Source: Symbiodinium natans (taxonomy: Eukaryota > Sar > Dinophyceae > Suessiales > Symbiodiniaceae). Taken from it: 64,000 nt of DNA. The position numbers and the translations under genes are program-made. The DNA lies in assembly GCA_905221605.1 (NCBI GenBank), contig CAJNDS010002138.1, forward strand, positions 1-64,000, in the 5' to 3' direction. Shown here piece after piece: positions 52,900-63,449 of the stretch. Within the stretch, counting starts at the first letter, position 1. Every line of letters begins with the position of its first letter. The notes below the pieces were generated by a model. The model worked only from the letters and a program-made list of their open reading frames with translations. It ran no database searches and was not told the origin of the DNA.

Positions 52900-54656
52900 A
52901 CAACGAAGTAAGAACGAGCTAGCAAACTAAAGAAATAAACAAAAACATCGAGACAGACAGACAGAAAGAACGAAATACAAAGAAAGAAAGAGACAGTGGC
53001 GGGGATGAGGCCTGGGTCGAACTGCGAGGGGATGAAGTACACCCCCGGCACTGGCGGTAGGTTCATGGAGCAGCGCAGACCCGGCAAAAAGCGCCGGAGG
53101 AGGTCGCTGGGAAGATCGGCAAGGACCTCTGCCGAAGGCAATGCTTATGTGAGCTTATGTAGGGAGGGTATTATACTTATGTAACTAGCAGTAAAGAAGA
53201 GGGATGGGGAATGATGGGGATGGGGAAGGGGGGGATAGGAGAGAAAGAGGGAGATCACCTTTTAAGGCTTTGCTGAAGGTGTTCAAAAGGCTTTTGAAGG
53301 CCTTCTTGCAGGTTTCTTACAGGAATCCGCTGAGGGGCTGCTCGCATGTCGATGGCCGGCGTCTGCCCCCCGGCACAGGGCGGTGCGAAAGTGCAGAAGA
53401 AGGCGATGAAGTCTGGCTTGCTCTGTGGCATGTAGCTCAGCCTGGGGAATCCGTTTTGACATTGTTGAAACGTTTTGACGGCGCTGGTGAGGCTGTTCGT
53501 AAGCTATGTTACAGCTCGGTTTTCGTGCCTTCGCTTACAAGTTGCAGGGCGGCATGTAGCTGAGCCTAAGGATTCGTTGTTAACGCCCCTTGATTGGAGG
53601 CTCTTTTGACAGCTTGCGGCAGGCTCGTCTGCAAGCTGGATAGATGAACTACAATTGACCGGGTTTCTTGCGTTCTGTTAGAAGCTTTACGGCAGAATGT
53701 CCACTTTGTTCCAGTTGTAAAACCATAGGCCCTTCGAACAAACAGGATGCGTGCTGTTATGACTTAATCTATACGCTGAGTATATTTCGAACACACTACA
53801 AATTCAGGACAACCATATTCGAATTATCTAATCTATGTTCTAAGTTATCTCCAAGAATATCATAACTGTAGGCCGAGGAGCTCGGTGTGTCCGGGAATCG
53901 GCATGTTCGGGTGCAGTTCCGTGGAGGTCCAGACCTTCTCAGCGACCTTTTTGCGAGCAACGCCGCCCAGATATGAATCTGTGAGGAGAAAGAGCTCCTC
54001 AGCCCAAGCCAAAGAGCAAAAACAAGCACGAGTAGAACCGTCGCAAACCTGGATGCAAAAAGAAAGAACTTCGCAAAACAAAGGGAACTGAAGAGCCACT
54101 GTAAGCACTTTCTTCCACAAACGCCTCAATCCGCGCATGGAGATGCACAACTGACTTCAGCTCAGGCTCATCTAAGCAACGCTGGAAGTCCAAGGGGCTC
54201 TTGAGTGCAGGTGCCCTGAACAGCAGGATGCCAGAATCGGCCAACAGCCGCTGCCACTTGGTCCGCTCGTCCCGTATGGCAGCGTACACCTCGTAGGATT
54301 TCGGGTTTGTAGGGTTTGTGGTTTAGGGATTTAGGGTATAGGGATTTGGGGTTTAGGTGAGTTCTTTGCAGGTTTAGTGGTCTAGTGAATTCTTTTGAAG
54401 AAGAACTGCCTAGCAAGTGGAGAAGGCCGAAGGAAGGCGAACGAGTAGAACTTCCTTCTAAAGGGTAAAACACACAGCTTGGCAGCACGTAAGCCCATGC
54501 CAGCCTTCCAACAAAGGAAAGGGAGCAACCCCCCCCAAACCCTAAACCCTAAACCCTAAACCCCGAAACCCTAAACCCCAAAACCCATTAAGTCACACCC
54601 GACGAGGCCTCCTCCGCTGTGGCCCCAGTAATCTCATATTCCGGCAGGGCTGGCAT
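50548..54656 (-). CDS. TauD/TfdA-like Fe(II)/2-oxoglutarate dioxygenase, nine-exon model
   Basis: Family enzymes use Fe(II), O2 and 2-oxoglutarate to oxidise small substrates; the substrate here is unknown. Exons: 54,656-54,597; 54,289-54,181; 53,978-53,882; 53,441-53,342; 53,126-53,041; 51,824-51,709; 51,389-51,279; 51,062-50,958; 50,798-50,548. Joined they keep one frame, 345 codons with stop, a normal family length. Motifs in order: DSGILLFRAPAL; VWTSTE then PIPGHTELSYMP (iron-binding H.E); APPCAGGQTPAIDMR (GGET-like); DLPSDLLRRF; RSWRFFG; VAPHPVTGERLWT; RPGQFVVLDNHRFGHFRTPF (distal His, then 2-oxoglutarate Arg in YKREVY). The full metal triad is present, so the protein is probably active. 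Start is an ATG (MPALPEYEI). Introns 3 and 4 need GC donors. Introns 1, 6 and 7 carry telomere-type repeats; intron 5 holds the 1-kb GA tract. Ends of exons 5 and 6 are least certain. Confidence 0.82.
51935..51957. repeat. 23-bp direct repeat, left copy, bounding GA tract
   Basis: Begins TGGGCCGAACTGCGAGGGG. It matches 53,013-53,035 at 22 of 23 bases. On the minus strand this copy reads ...CATCCCCTCGCAG after the pyrimidine tract and looks like a splice acceptor. Confidence 0.9.
51954..52990. repeat. 1-kb GA-rich microsatellite in dioxygenase intron 5
   Basis: Purine-rich tract built of GAGAGAAA, AGAGAAAAG and AAGGGAGA words. It contains a GAGAGAGGAA array (about 52,590-52,670), an 8-bp AGAAATAC array (about 52,780-52,850) and (GAAA)n blocks (52,735-52,780; 52,840-52,905). 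Both strands stay open for up to 413 codons by composition alone. On the minus strand, the coding strand of the surrounding gene, it is a long polypyrimidine tract leading to an acceptor-like CAG. Confidence 0.95.
53013..53035. repeat. 23-bp direct repeat, right copy, bounding GA tract
   Basis: Begins TGGGTCGAACTGCGAGGGG. It lies 5 bp beyond the end of exon 5 of the dioxygenase, inside intron 5 by the model used here. Confidence 0.9.
53427..53581. repeat. duplicated exon-4 splice-acceptor region
   Basis: The sequence GGCATGTAGCTCAGCC followed by GAATCCG (53,428-53,452), which spans the acceptor and first codons of dioxygenase exon 4, reappears as GGCATGTAGCTGAGCC and GGATTCG at 53,551-53,575. 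The 60 bp after each copy are also similar. The second copy lacks the rest of the exon. Confidence 0.6.
54536..54592 (-). repeat. CCCTAAA island in dioxygenase intron 1
   Basis: About seven units with CCCCGAAA and CCCCAAAA variants, beginning within 10 bp of the exon-1 donor. Confidence 0.93.
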
Positions 54657-54674
54657 GGCCCCAAGTCCGCCCCA

Positions 54675-54776
54675 AGCCCTAAACCCTAAACAGTCCCCTA
54701 AACCCTAAACCCTAAACCCTAAACCCTAAACCCTAAACCCTAAACCCTAAACAATCCCCTAAACCCTAAACACGAA
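54675..54776 (-). repeat. CCCTAAA array upstream of dioxygenase start
   Basis: About 13 units interrupted by two AGTCCC/AATCCC junctions. It begins 20 bp upstream of the ATG, in the 5' leader, promoter or an upstream intron. Confidence 0.95.
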
Positions 54777-55192
54777 ATGGCGAGAAGGCGAAGCTGCAGA
54801 ATCAGGCGGGCCGTCGTGGCTGCTGATGTGTGGGGGTTGTTCCAGAAGGTCTAGGGTTTAGGGTTTAGGGTTTAGGGGGATGATTGTACTAAAGAGGACC
54901 ATACCTCATGGATCTCTTGGGTACAGGGAACTTGAGCAACAGCTACCATGTCAGCAAGCATGAAGTCGTCTCTTTCCCAAAGGGGTTCTGGACTGTCGGT
55001 TCAACAGACTCTCAGGCCAGTCCTCATAGCGACTCTGAAGCCTCAACACGCCCAAAAAACCGGTTTAGGGTTTAGGGTTTAGGGTTTAGGGACTCCACGT
55101 TCAAGTCCTTTGCCCCGAAACCTTGAAGCTCATGCTCCGAACACCGACATCCAGAAGCCCCGACCTCCTCAGCCTGCAAAACCGAAGCCCCG

Positions 55193-55275
55193 AACCCTAA
55201 ACCCTAAACCCAAACCCTAAACTCTAAACCCTAAACCCTAAACCCTAAACCCTAAACCCTAAACCCTAAGCCCTG
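55193..55275 (-). repeat. CCCTAAA array, ~11 units
   Basis: Perfect core with CCAAAC and CTCTAAA variants at the start. Confidence 0.96.
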
Positions 55276-55712
55276 CTTGAAAGCTCATGGGGTAGTGACG
55301 AGTAAGGGCGTGTGGGAATCCTGGGAAGTTCTATGAAAATGTCGGAAGCATGAGCCACTCATGAGCAAATCTAGCAAGGTTGCCCTGCCCCTAAACCCTA
55401 AACCCTAAACTTGATGAGAGTTAGAGCTTTGGGTTTAGGTTGTTCAGAGTTCCGACTTTGGGGCTTAAGAGCTTAGACTCTCGACAACGCAAGCTTTTAG
55501 CCGAGGAGGGGTGGTGAGAACGCGGAGTTCAGGGCTTAGGGCTTTGGCCTTCCACCCCGAACCCCAATTGAAGCCCGAAACCCTAAACCCTAAACGCCCC
55601 AAACCCTGAGTTGATCCGCACTCCACGGCGCATCCCCACGTACCAACTCGACACCTTCTGCCCCACTGCCCTACACTGCCCGTTCGAGTGCCAAGTCCTC
55701 AAGTTTGAAGGG

Positions 55713-55800
55713 CTGCCCTAAACCCTAAACCCTAAACCCTAAACCCTAAACCCTAAACCCTAAACCCTAAACCCTAAACCCTGAACCCCAAACCTGCAAC
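55713..55800 (-). repeat. CCCTAAA array, ~12 units
   Basis: Perfect core, degenerating into CCCTGAA and CCCCAAA at the right edge. Confidence 0.96.
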
Positions 55801-57012
55801 CCTTAAAACCCTCAACCCTGGACCCTGACCTGCAGTTGACTTTGGAGGAGACAAGGACATGGGCGTGCTTGTTTAGGGTTTAGGGTGTAGGGTGTAGGGT
55901 TCAGGGATCATTAATGGTATAATCATCACGCTCCAGGGTATAGGGTTTAGGGGTTTAGGGGTTTAGGGGGTCTGCGGTTCAGGAGTGCAGAACTGAGGAT
56001 GGACCATGTCCGGGCTTGAATGACAACTGAAACACGGTTTGGGGTTTAGGGTTTAGGGTTTAGGGTGTAGGGTGTACGGCGAAGGCCTTAGAAAACATCG
56101 GGCAGCCTCACCATCACTGCACAGGAGGAGCGCAATGGCATCCTGCCCGAGGGAAGGGGTCGAAGCCCTAAACCCTAAACCCTAAACTGGGTTGAGGGCT
56201 CTTTGGGCTTGAGAGAGTCTGGTCCAGGTGCCCAACGATGGTCACTTAATAAAGCCCGATTTATGTCAGGTGCAACTCCAAAGGGTTTAGGGTTTAGGGT
56301 TTAGGGGGGAGACCCTCGTGCAGAGAACCCACACCCCAACCCCTAAACCCCATAAATCCTGAACCTTTCAGCTTGTAAAACTCTACTTCCGCCTTCTAGT
56401 CGCTAGTCGATGTCCCACATCATGCCGATACCTCCACCTACACAGCTGCGGAGCTACACTGGTGTCCAGTTTTTGTAGTACCCAGGGTACTGCGAAAGAG
56501 GGAACCATCACGTTTGGGGAGCACCCCGAGAAGAACGCTGTGAGAAGGGCATGGAAGGGTGTGGGGATTCACTTCTCCCGCCCCCATAGACCCTCACCCA
56601 AAACCCTAAACCCCAAAAGCCCAAAACCCCAAACCCTAAACCCTAAATCCGCGCTGAGGGCTTCGGGTGTCGGGGCTCCTGTGGATCTGTGCCCGCAGCC
56701 TTCAGCGACTTCCTTGCGCGTTGACTTTGTCTGGCGGGGTCGAGGTTTCGGGGCAAGGGTTTAGGGTTTAGGGGTTCGTGAGTTAAGAACCTTTGAAGCT
56801 GTTGCAGAATGAGCTACGAAAGGTGAGCTTGGGGCTCTCATGGAACCAGAACCTTGACCAACTGAAGCTCTACAACCCTAAAACATCAAAACAAACAAGA
56901 ACTCTTGAACCCTAATCCCTACTCCTAGAACCCTATAAGCCCGTTTACAACCCAGAGGACTTTGTTGAGTTCTAACTTCAGGTCGACTGGAGGAAGCCCG
57001 ATTTTAGCATTT

Positions 57013-57064
57013 TACCCTAAACCCTAAACCCTAAACCCTAAACCCTAAACCCTAAACCCTAAAG
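57013..57064 (-). repeat. CCCTAAA array, ~7 units
   Basis: Perfect heptamers. Confidence 0.96.
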
Positions 57065-57566
57065 CGTTGCTAGACTTGGTTGAGGGCTCAGTCTGTACAC
57101 ACCCGAAGCAGTACTGTCGTTCTGGATGCAATGTTCCTTCCGGGGTTTGCGTTTCATAAGGGATGCTACAACCCTAACCCCTAAACCCTAACCGTTTTAG
57201 GCGGCCCTGGTGTAACAAACAACCTTACTAGAAACCCTTGGCAGAAACAGTCGAATCCTAAATCTACAGGTTCCGGGTTTAGGGTTTAGGGTTAAGATTT
57301 CAGCTGCCACCACTGAGAACAGGTAGGCTGGCTGCTCTCAACCTACTGGTTCCCAAGAGCGCATGAGGGACATAGTTATGCAGGGTACCCATTCCCTCAT
57401 TCCCCTAAACCCTAAACCCCAAAGGCTTGATTTAACCCAAAACCCTAAACCCTAAACCCTAATTGCACCCTAAACCCTAAACCCTAAACTCTACATTAGA
57501 GGTCTAGGGGTTTGGGGTTGGCTATTCGACCCCTAAACTACTATTTGCTTCAGAACCCCAAAAGAA

Positions 57567-57695
57567 TAAACAATAATCATCCCTATATTAGACTGAATAA
57601 GGAAGAAATATTTCCATTTTTTCCGGAAGAATACATAATAATCCCTATACTAACCCTAATAAGGAAGAACATTTCTATTTTTTCCGGGGTTCTTA
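57567..57695. repeat. two-copy ~65-bp tandem repeat
   Basis: ATAATCATCCCTATATTAGA (57,571) and ATAATAATCCCTATACTAAC (57,636) begin two copies. Both continue AATAAGGAAGAA, then ATTTC(C/T)A(T)n and TTTTCCGG. The AT-rich unit differs from the surrounding telomere-type DNA. Confidence 0.7.
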
Positions 57696-57721
57696 AGCAA
57701 TTCGTGGTATAGTGAAGGCAC

Positions 57722-57806
57722 CTCAGCTCCCGTTGCCACAGTGCCCCAGAACCCGGGCGGCGGCGGGTGCAGCGGTCGCGGAGCGCAGCTAGGAGCTGCA
57801 GTTCCT
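57722..57806 (-). CDS. candidate exon, unrecognised
   Basis: GC-rich minus segment reading LLAALRDRCTRRRPG then GALWQREL. The acceptor CTGCAG lies directly next to a CCCTAAA island. Function unknown. Confidence 0.3.
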
Positions 57807-57807
57807 T

Positions 57808-58030
57808 AGGGTTTAGGGTTCAGGGTTTAGGGTTTAGGGTTCAGGGTTTGGGGTTCTTTAAGGTTTTGAGGGGTGTAGAGGGTTTTTGGGTTTTTTTTTG
57901 GGGGGGGGTTTTAGGGTTTTTTTAAGGTTGCAGGGCTTCAGGGGTTCTAGGGCTTTAGGCGGTTTAGGGTATTTAGGGTTTTGGGGTTTTAGGGTTTTAA
58001 GGCTTTTAGCGTTTTCGGGGTTTAGGGACT
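57808..58030 (+). repeat. degenerate TTTAGGG/TTTTGGGG islands
   Basis: Perfect units at the left pass into strongly degenerate GGTTTTAGGG and GGTTTTTT sequence with T9 and G9 runs. Confidence 0.85.
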
Positions 58031-58462
58031 TTTTTTGAAGTTTCATGGGTGCAGCAGAGTTATGTTTCTACATCTACTATTTACACACCGGGTTTTCCGG
58101 GAGCACCCGACTTTAAGCTGGCGTGAACCTTGAGGTTAGGACTTTGGCTTAAGGCGTGCTTCGGAGAGCTTGAAACACAGTGCGCCTTGTTGTGGCTCTT
58201 TTGCTCCACAGCAGAGTCATTCAGGGAACTGAGGTCGGCCAAACCCATACTCGAAGCATGGATGAATCACAAGTAGGGCTGCTGTGGCTCATTAAGGTGT
58301 AAAAACCCGATCCGTAAAACCACGCATGAACCTTCAAGTAAGCTAATGGGATGATAAACTTTGCTTGCAGGCTTCATTGGAGCTTTTGTCTCATTGCATA
58401 GACTCCAATCAGTCACAAAACCCTGAGACAAGGAAGATCCCAGCTTCCGAGCCCTACAAACC

Positions 58463-58555
58463 CTCAACTTTAAACCCCAAACCCTAAACCCTAAACCCTA
58501 AAGCCTAAAGCCTAAAGCCTAAACCCTAAACCCTAAACCCTAAACCCTAAACGCT
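58463..58555 (-). repeat. CCCTAAA array with CCTAAAG block
   Basis: About 13 units. A block of four (AGCCTAA) variants in the middle suggests local amplification of one mutated unit. Confidence 0.95.
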
Positions 58556-58644
58556 AGACCCGAGACTCGAAAATCCGTGCAGCCTCAAAGATGGGGGGGG
58601 GGTTTGCGCTCGACTCCCGTCTTGCGTGGGTCGGGGTCTGCTTT

Positions 58645-58738
58645 GCCTTTAGGGATTTGGGGGTTTGGGGGTTTGGGGGTTTAGGGTTTAGGGTTTAGGG
58701 TTTAGGGTTTAGGGTTTAGGGTTTAGGGTTTAGTTAGG
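58645..58738 (+). repeat. TTTAGGG array, ~13 units
   Basis: Starts with three TTTGGGGG variants, then perfect units. Confidence 0.95.
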
Positions 58739-58870
58739 GATCTTCCCTTCCGGAAGCTAACTACAAGGGAGGATTGTAAGGGTTCAGGGCTTGGACCCGC
58801 AGTGGGGCTTAAGGTTCTGTTTAGGGTTGAGGGTTTAGGGTTTGGGGTTTACAAGAACCTCTTGGGAGTT

Positions 58871-58930
58871 GCCTGTTGGGGTCCCTAAGTGTAAACCCGG
58901 CATGTTGGGGGCCCTAAGTGTGAACCCGGA
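58871..58930. repeat. two-copy 32-bp direct repeat
   Basis: TGTTGGGG(T/G)CCCTAAGTGT followed by (A/G)AACCCGG occurs at about 58,871 and 58,903, with two mismatches. Confidence 0.8.
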
Positions 58931-60963
58931 GACCCCACTGCCGAAACCCAGTCGAAGGGGCAGTTGGCGCTGCTTTGTGCGACTTGGAGAGTCCTCTTCG
59001 GGGGCAGGTGTGGGGGTTTAGGGTTTAGGGTTTAGGGTTTAGGGTCTACAGCCTTGGGAAACTGGGCTCTTCAGCAACTTGCCACCACTTGTTTCGGAAG
59101 GTCAGTTGCGGGGCCCTCCACCCGAGTTCAGCCGACTTCCTCCGAAGTTGTTCCGTAGCCGAGGAGAAGAGAAAGGGTATGATGTTTGTTTATTTGGGAA
59201 AAGGGATCCTCATCCGCTTGAGAAAAATCTTCGCATGTTCAGCGATTCTCCGCGCACAAACACCCCTAAGCCCTAAACCACACACACACACACTCTGCCA
59301 AGCTTGAACCTCAATGCCCATAGCGGCTCTGAACCCAAATTGAGCTTGATATGGCTTCAGGGGTTCGGTGGTTAGGGTGCCCTCATGGGTAGGTAGAAGT
59401 AGGGTTACATATACCTTACATATGATCGAGCTACTCTAAACTTAACCCTAAACCCTAAACCCTAAACCCTAGAATCTTCAAGTGAACTCAGAAGTCAGAA
59501 AGACGCCTCACATTTCGAGCCGCGTCCTTCGACAAACCGGTTGCCGAGGAGGACAGAATCTCCTCGGGCCATGGGTTTAGGGTTTAGGGTTTAGGGTTCA
59601 GGGTGCAGGGTTTAGGGGTGCAGGGTTTTGGGCTTCGTGGGGGCATCAAGGCTTCAGGCTGTTTTGTGCATCGCTCCCCAACATCTATTACAAGACCATG
59701 GAGAGCCCCCAATCACTGCGGGTTGAGTGGTTTGGGGTTTTTAGGGCTTAGGATTTAGGATTCAGGTTTTAGGGTTCTTAGGGTTTTTAGGGTTTGGGGG
59801 TTACTAAGGAGGAAGATTTGGCTTGATTCATTGCAAGGCCGAAGGTCCCCGTGAACAAGTCTAAGGTCGACAACTTCGGCCCGCGGGGCTCCCACTCATT
59901 GCAGGGTCTCACGTTTGGGGTTTAGGGCTTAGGGCTTAGGGTCAAGGGTTTAGGGTAATCCCTTACTAGACTCACAGGGAACCTAGGAATGAAAAGGGTG
60001 CCGAGCCCTAAATCGCAACCACAGCCCTCAACCCTGAACTCTCAAAACCCGATCTCAAGCCTGGCCGCCTTCATCTGAGAAGAGCCTGACTCGGAGTACG
60101 TTACCGGGCAGGAGGAAACCAGTTTCTGGGGGTCAAACAGGTAAGAATACAAGGGTTTGGGGTTTTTCTTTTGATTTTGACGGGTCCGACCCCCCCCCCC
60201 CCCCCTCCCACTCCAATCTCCCGCGCTGGCGCTACGGCCGAATGAACCCTAAACCCTAAACCCTACACAATGACTAGTTTTCCTCGGCTTCCCTTAAAAC
60301 ACAGTTAGACATTATTCCCTTGGAACACAGTTAAGCAAACTAAATGCATCCTACCTAAGGATTCACAAGGTTGAGGGTCCCCCAACACACCTTTGAGGGC
60401 GCAGCCCAAAGGCTCAAGAGCCTTTTTGGGGGAAAGGTTCTCCAGTGCTAAGCCCCGGTATCTAACGAAGGGGCCTCTCCTGAATAGGTTTTTGTTTTCG
60501 GTTGTCTGTATTTTCGCCCAGAGGGACTATGGGGGCACACTATTGGAAGCCATTTCGGCTTCTACACTAACCCCAGTACTGAACTCCTCAGGCCTCACCC
60601 AGAAAGCCCGCAACAAAAATAGACGAAGTCTACTGGCAAGACGAACTCCTACAGGCCCTCCCCCGCAGAAGCCGATAGGGATCTCTCGCCTACTGCTGCG
60701 TCTACCAGCTTGTCCCCTAACGCCTCACCCTTAAACCCTCAGCCCTAAAACCTAAACCCAGAACCGAGCCGGGGGAACAGTCGCAGCTGCGGTTCCGTGC
60801 GGCGGGCCTGTGCAGCCTCGCCTGCAAGGAAGGGCAACGGAGAAGGCCGCCAAGAGAGGACGTTTCGGGCTGAGGCTTGTTGAGCTGGGGCTTTGGGGCC
60901 TCAACATGTGGCTTTACAGCCTTAGGGTTTGAGAGGGTTCTGGATTTGGGTTTCTTAGGGTTG

Positions 60964-61215
60964 AATATATATATATATATATATATATACATACAAATGT
61001 ATGCTGTACAATATGTACATATATATATATGAACGTATAAATATATGGCGAAATATGTAAACTCGCACATAGTATGTGACATCTAATAAAGAATAACAAC
61101 TTAAAACCAACTAAAAAGTAATCAACAAAAATATACATATATATATATATATATACATATATATACATATATATATACATATACATATACATATATATAT
61201 ATATATATATTTATA
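60964..61215. repeat. (AT)n/(ATAC)n microsatellite pair
   Basis: Two AT-dinucleotide blocks (60,964-61,040 and 61,132-61,215) with ATACAT interruptions. They flank a 90-bp AT-rich unique segment. Confidence 0.92.
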
Positions 61216-61611
61216 TATGTATATGCATGTCGCAAGCTGAACGTGTGCAGGATGTCTTCCAAGGCTATCGCTGCACAACCTTGCAGCAGTTGAGCGAAGA
61301 TCCGATTCTTTGGATCCCTCTTATATTGAGCCTGTTACAACTTTCAACCCATCGAGACGGTAGCGTTCATCCCGTGCAATCCATCTTGTGAGGCGGGCGG
61401 TAAGTTACGTAAGGCTCCGGGTAGGGCGAAGTGAGATGCATACAACCAACCCTGCGTATGCATACTCATGAACCTTCACTAATGCCCAGAGTAGCCTTGG
61501 AACAAAAGGCTATCCGTTTTTGTTCTTACGGGACCCCCAAACCCTAAACCCTAACCCTTTCAACAGGGGTTTCTAAGGGGACCTATCTACGTGCTGCCTT
61601 CCTCCGAGGTC

Positions 61612-63120
61612 AGCTTGTCGCCGATCCTTGACCTCCACAGCGTGCAAACGCAAAGCCTTGGCATCACATGTCGTTGCGAGGCTTGAGCCCCCAATTCGGT
61701 TCTGACTATTCGCCGGCAATTAGGCAGTTAACGTGCTTAGGGTCGAGGGGCGCTTGCTCCAAGGGATGGTTTTTGAGTATTGGGAAGGGTTAGTTCCAGG
61801 AGAGTGGCTGGTTTCAATCACGCTCTGAGAGACTTCATCATGCCTAGAAAAGGAGCCTTATTTAGAACAACCCCTGCGCCCTCAATCGCTGAAGTTTCAC
61901 CTCGACGTCTTCGTGTGCAGGGGAGCCGGGCAAAGGGGGGGGGACTTGAGCGTTCAGGGTTTCAGGGTTTCAGGGCTTGGGGTTTAGGGTTTAGGGTTTA
62001 GGGTTTAGGGTTTAGGGTTTAGGGCTATTGTGGGCTCTAGGAGGTTTGGGACTTGAGGACCTAATCGGCTAAGAGCTTCGAGGTGTAATCTGGGGTTGAG
62101 GGCCTCGTTTAAGGACTTTGTGGCTCACCAACACGTATGCCTGTGCACAACCCTCTAGGGCCCCAAAAAAGGCACGTAGGCAGAAATTAGGATAGGGATA
62201 TCCCATACAAACTCCCTTATAATGAAGCCCAATCAGGTAGGGGTATCCCTATAAAATGCTTATGCTTATGTCCTTTTTGGGTCCCTAACCCTCAACCCTC
62301 AACCCTCAACCACAACTAGGAAAGTACGAGAAAGCTCCATCCGTGGGATGATCTCCGAAAGCATTCTACCGCTTTCGCCACGAAACTGCTCAAGAGGTTG
62401 CAAGGGTTTAGGGTTTAGGCTTTAGGGTTTAGGGCTCTGAGTCCAAGAGGCTGCAACAGGGGCACCAGCGCCGACCGTGATCCTCGTTCCGTGGTGACCT
62501 ATTGCCAAAATGCTTCTATTTGGGGAATTCCGACAGTAGGGGACCCCTTATATGTATGTATGTACGAATGTATGTATGTATGTATGTATATATATATATA
62601 TACATATATGTATCTTCTTTCGGGCACCCCGCACCCCGCCCCCCCCCCCCCCCCCCCCCCAGTTGAATTTAGGATTCGATCGGAAGGCCCCGGAGTCACT
62701 CAAAAGTAGCCTTGGCCCACCTGTTCCCCAGAGCCCAGCACATCCGCCAGGACGGAGAAAGTCAGCGTAGGGGCAGAGGCCTCGCTGCGTTTGGCTACAA
62801 CACAGCTTGCTGGTCCGCTAATTAGGGTTTAGGGTTTAGGGTTTAGGGTTTAGGGTTTAGGGTTATCTGCTAAGAACCAGTCAGTCAACGATGATGATGC
62901 AACTCCGAACGGCTCCGTCTTGTCTCCCACCCATTACACTTTGGGGTGCAAAAGGTCCACGAGCGAAACCTGAATTTCAGCAACACAAGCACCCCTTCTT
63001 TGACCATACCCCCTAAACCCTTGGCTTGTTTTTTTTTGCTATGGCCCTGCGCGCCAGGCCGTTCTTGCCGAATCTAGCTAGAGCCACTAGCATGGCGGTG
63101 TGGTCCTATGAACCACATGC
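61612..63120 (-). CDS. candidate exons of an unrecognised gene between telomere-type islands
   Basis: Four minus-strand segments look like exons. 63,120-63,040 reads TAMLVALARFGKNGLARRAIA and ends at a GC donor. 62,817-62,721 reads SCVVAKRSEASAPTLTFSVL then ADVLGSGEQ; its acceptor (aattag) is the last base of a CCCTAAA array and its donor is CAG/GTGGGC. About 61,690-61,612 reads LATTCDAKALRLHAVEVKD then RRQADLGG. A further piece near 63,240-63,170 reads AQDFDEHLRHSQFRISRR. They share strand and residue quality but no family was recognised. Whether they form one gene is not shown. Confidence 0.33.
61957..62028 (+). repeat. TTTAGGG array, ~9 units
   Basis: Two TTTCAGGG variants, then perfect units. 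Confidence 0.95.
62340..62400. other. protein-like segment next to TTTAGGG island
   Basis: The plus strand reads WDDLRKHSTAFATKLLKRLQ; the minus strand reads EQFRGESGRMLSEIIPRM. Both are plausible helices. The segment ends exactly where a GGTTTAGGG island begins. Strand undecided. Confidence 0.25.
62549..62612. repeat. (ATGT)n/(AT)n microsatellite
   Basis: TATGTATG units followed by (AT)n, then a C24 run at 62,637-62,660. Confidence 0.93.
62823..62866 (+). repeat. TTTAGGG array, ~6 units
   Basis: Perfect. It abuts the acceptor of the candidate exon at 62,817-62,721 (minus). Confidence 0.96.
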
Positions 63121-63272
63121 TTGTTTCCAGTCTAGTAGAAAAACAGCAGCTGTAGATTACGATTCGTCATGGTGTCTGGCTCCCCTTCCGGCGCGAAATC
63201 CGAAACTGACTGTGGCGCAGATGCTCGTCGAAGTCTTGGGCTAATCTGGCCGGAAGCATTGATGCAAGTAAA

Positions 63273-63330
63273 CCCCAAACCCCAAACCCCAAACCCCAAG
63301 CCCTAAACCCTAAACCCTAAACCCTGAACC
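63273..63330 (-). repeat. CCCCAAA/CCCTAAA island
   Basis: Four CCCCAAA units then perfect CCCTAAA units. Confidence 0.94.
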
Positions 63331-63449
63331 CGAATATTTTGTAAGTGACGTTGAGGCGGGAAATATGGGGGGGTGGCATGATCCCGGCTCGGAGCCATCT
63401 CGAACCCTTTGGGTTTAGGGCTTAGGTTTAGGGTTTAGGGTTTAGGGTC

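Noticed and set aside
51739..53141. Open frames of 248-413 codons across the GA tract on both strands
   Set aside because: They consist almost only of Arg/Glu/Lys or Leu/Ser/Phe and exist because the tract lacks stop codons. The surrounding gene treats the tract as intron.
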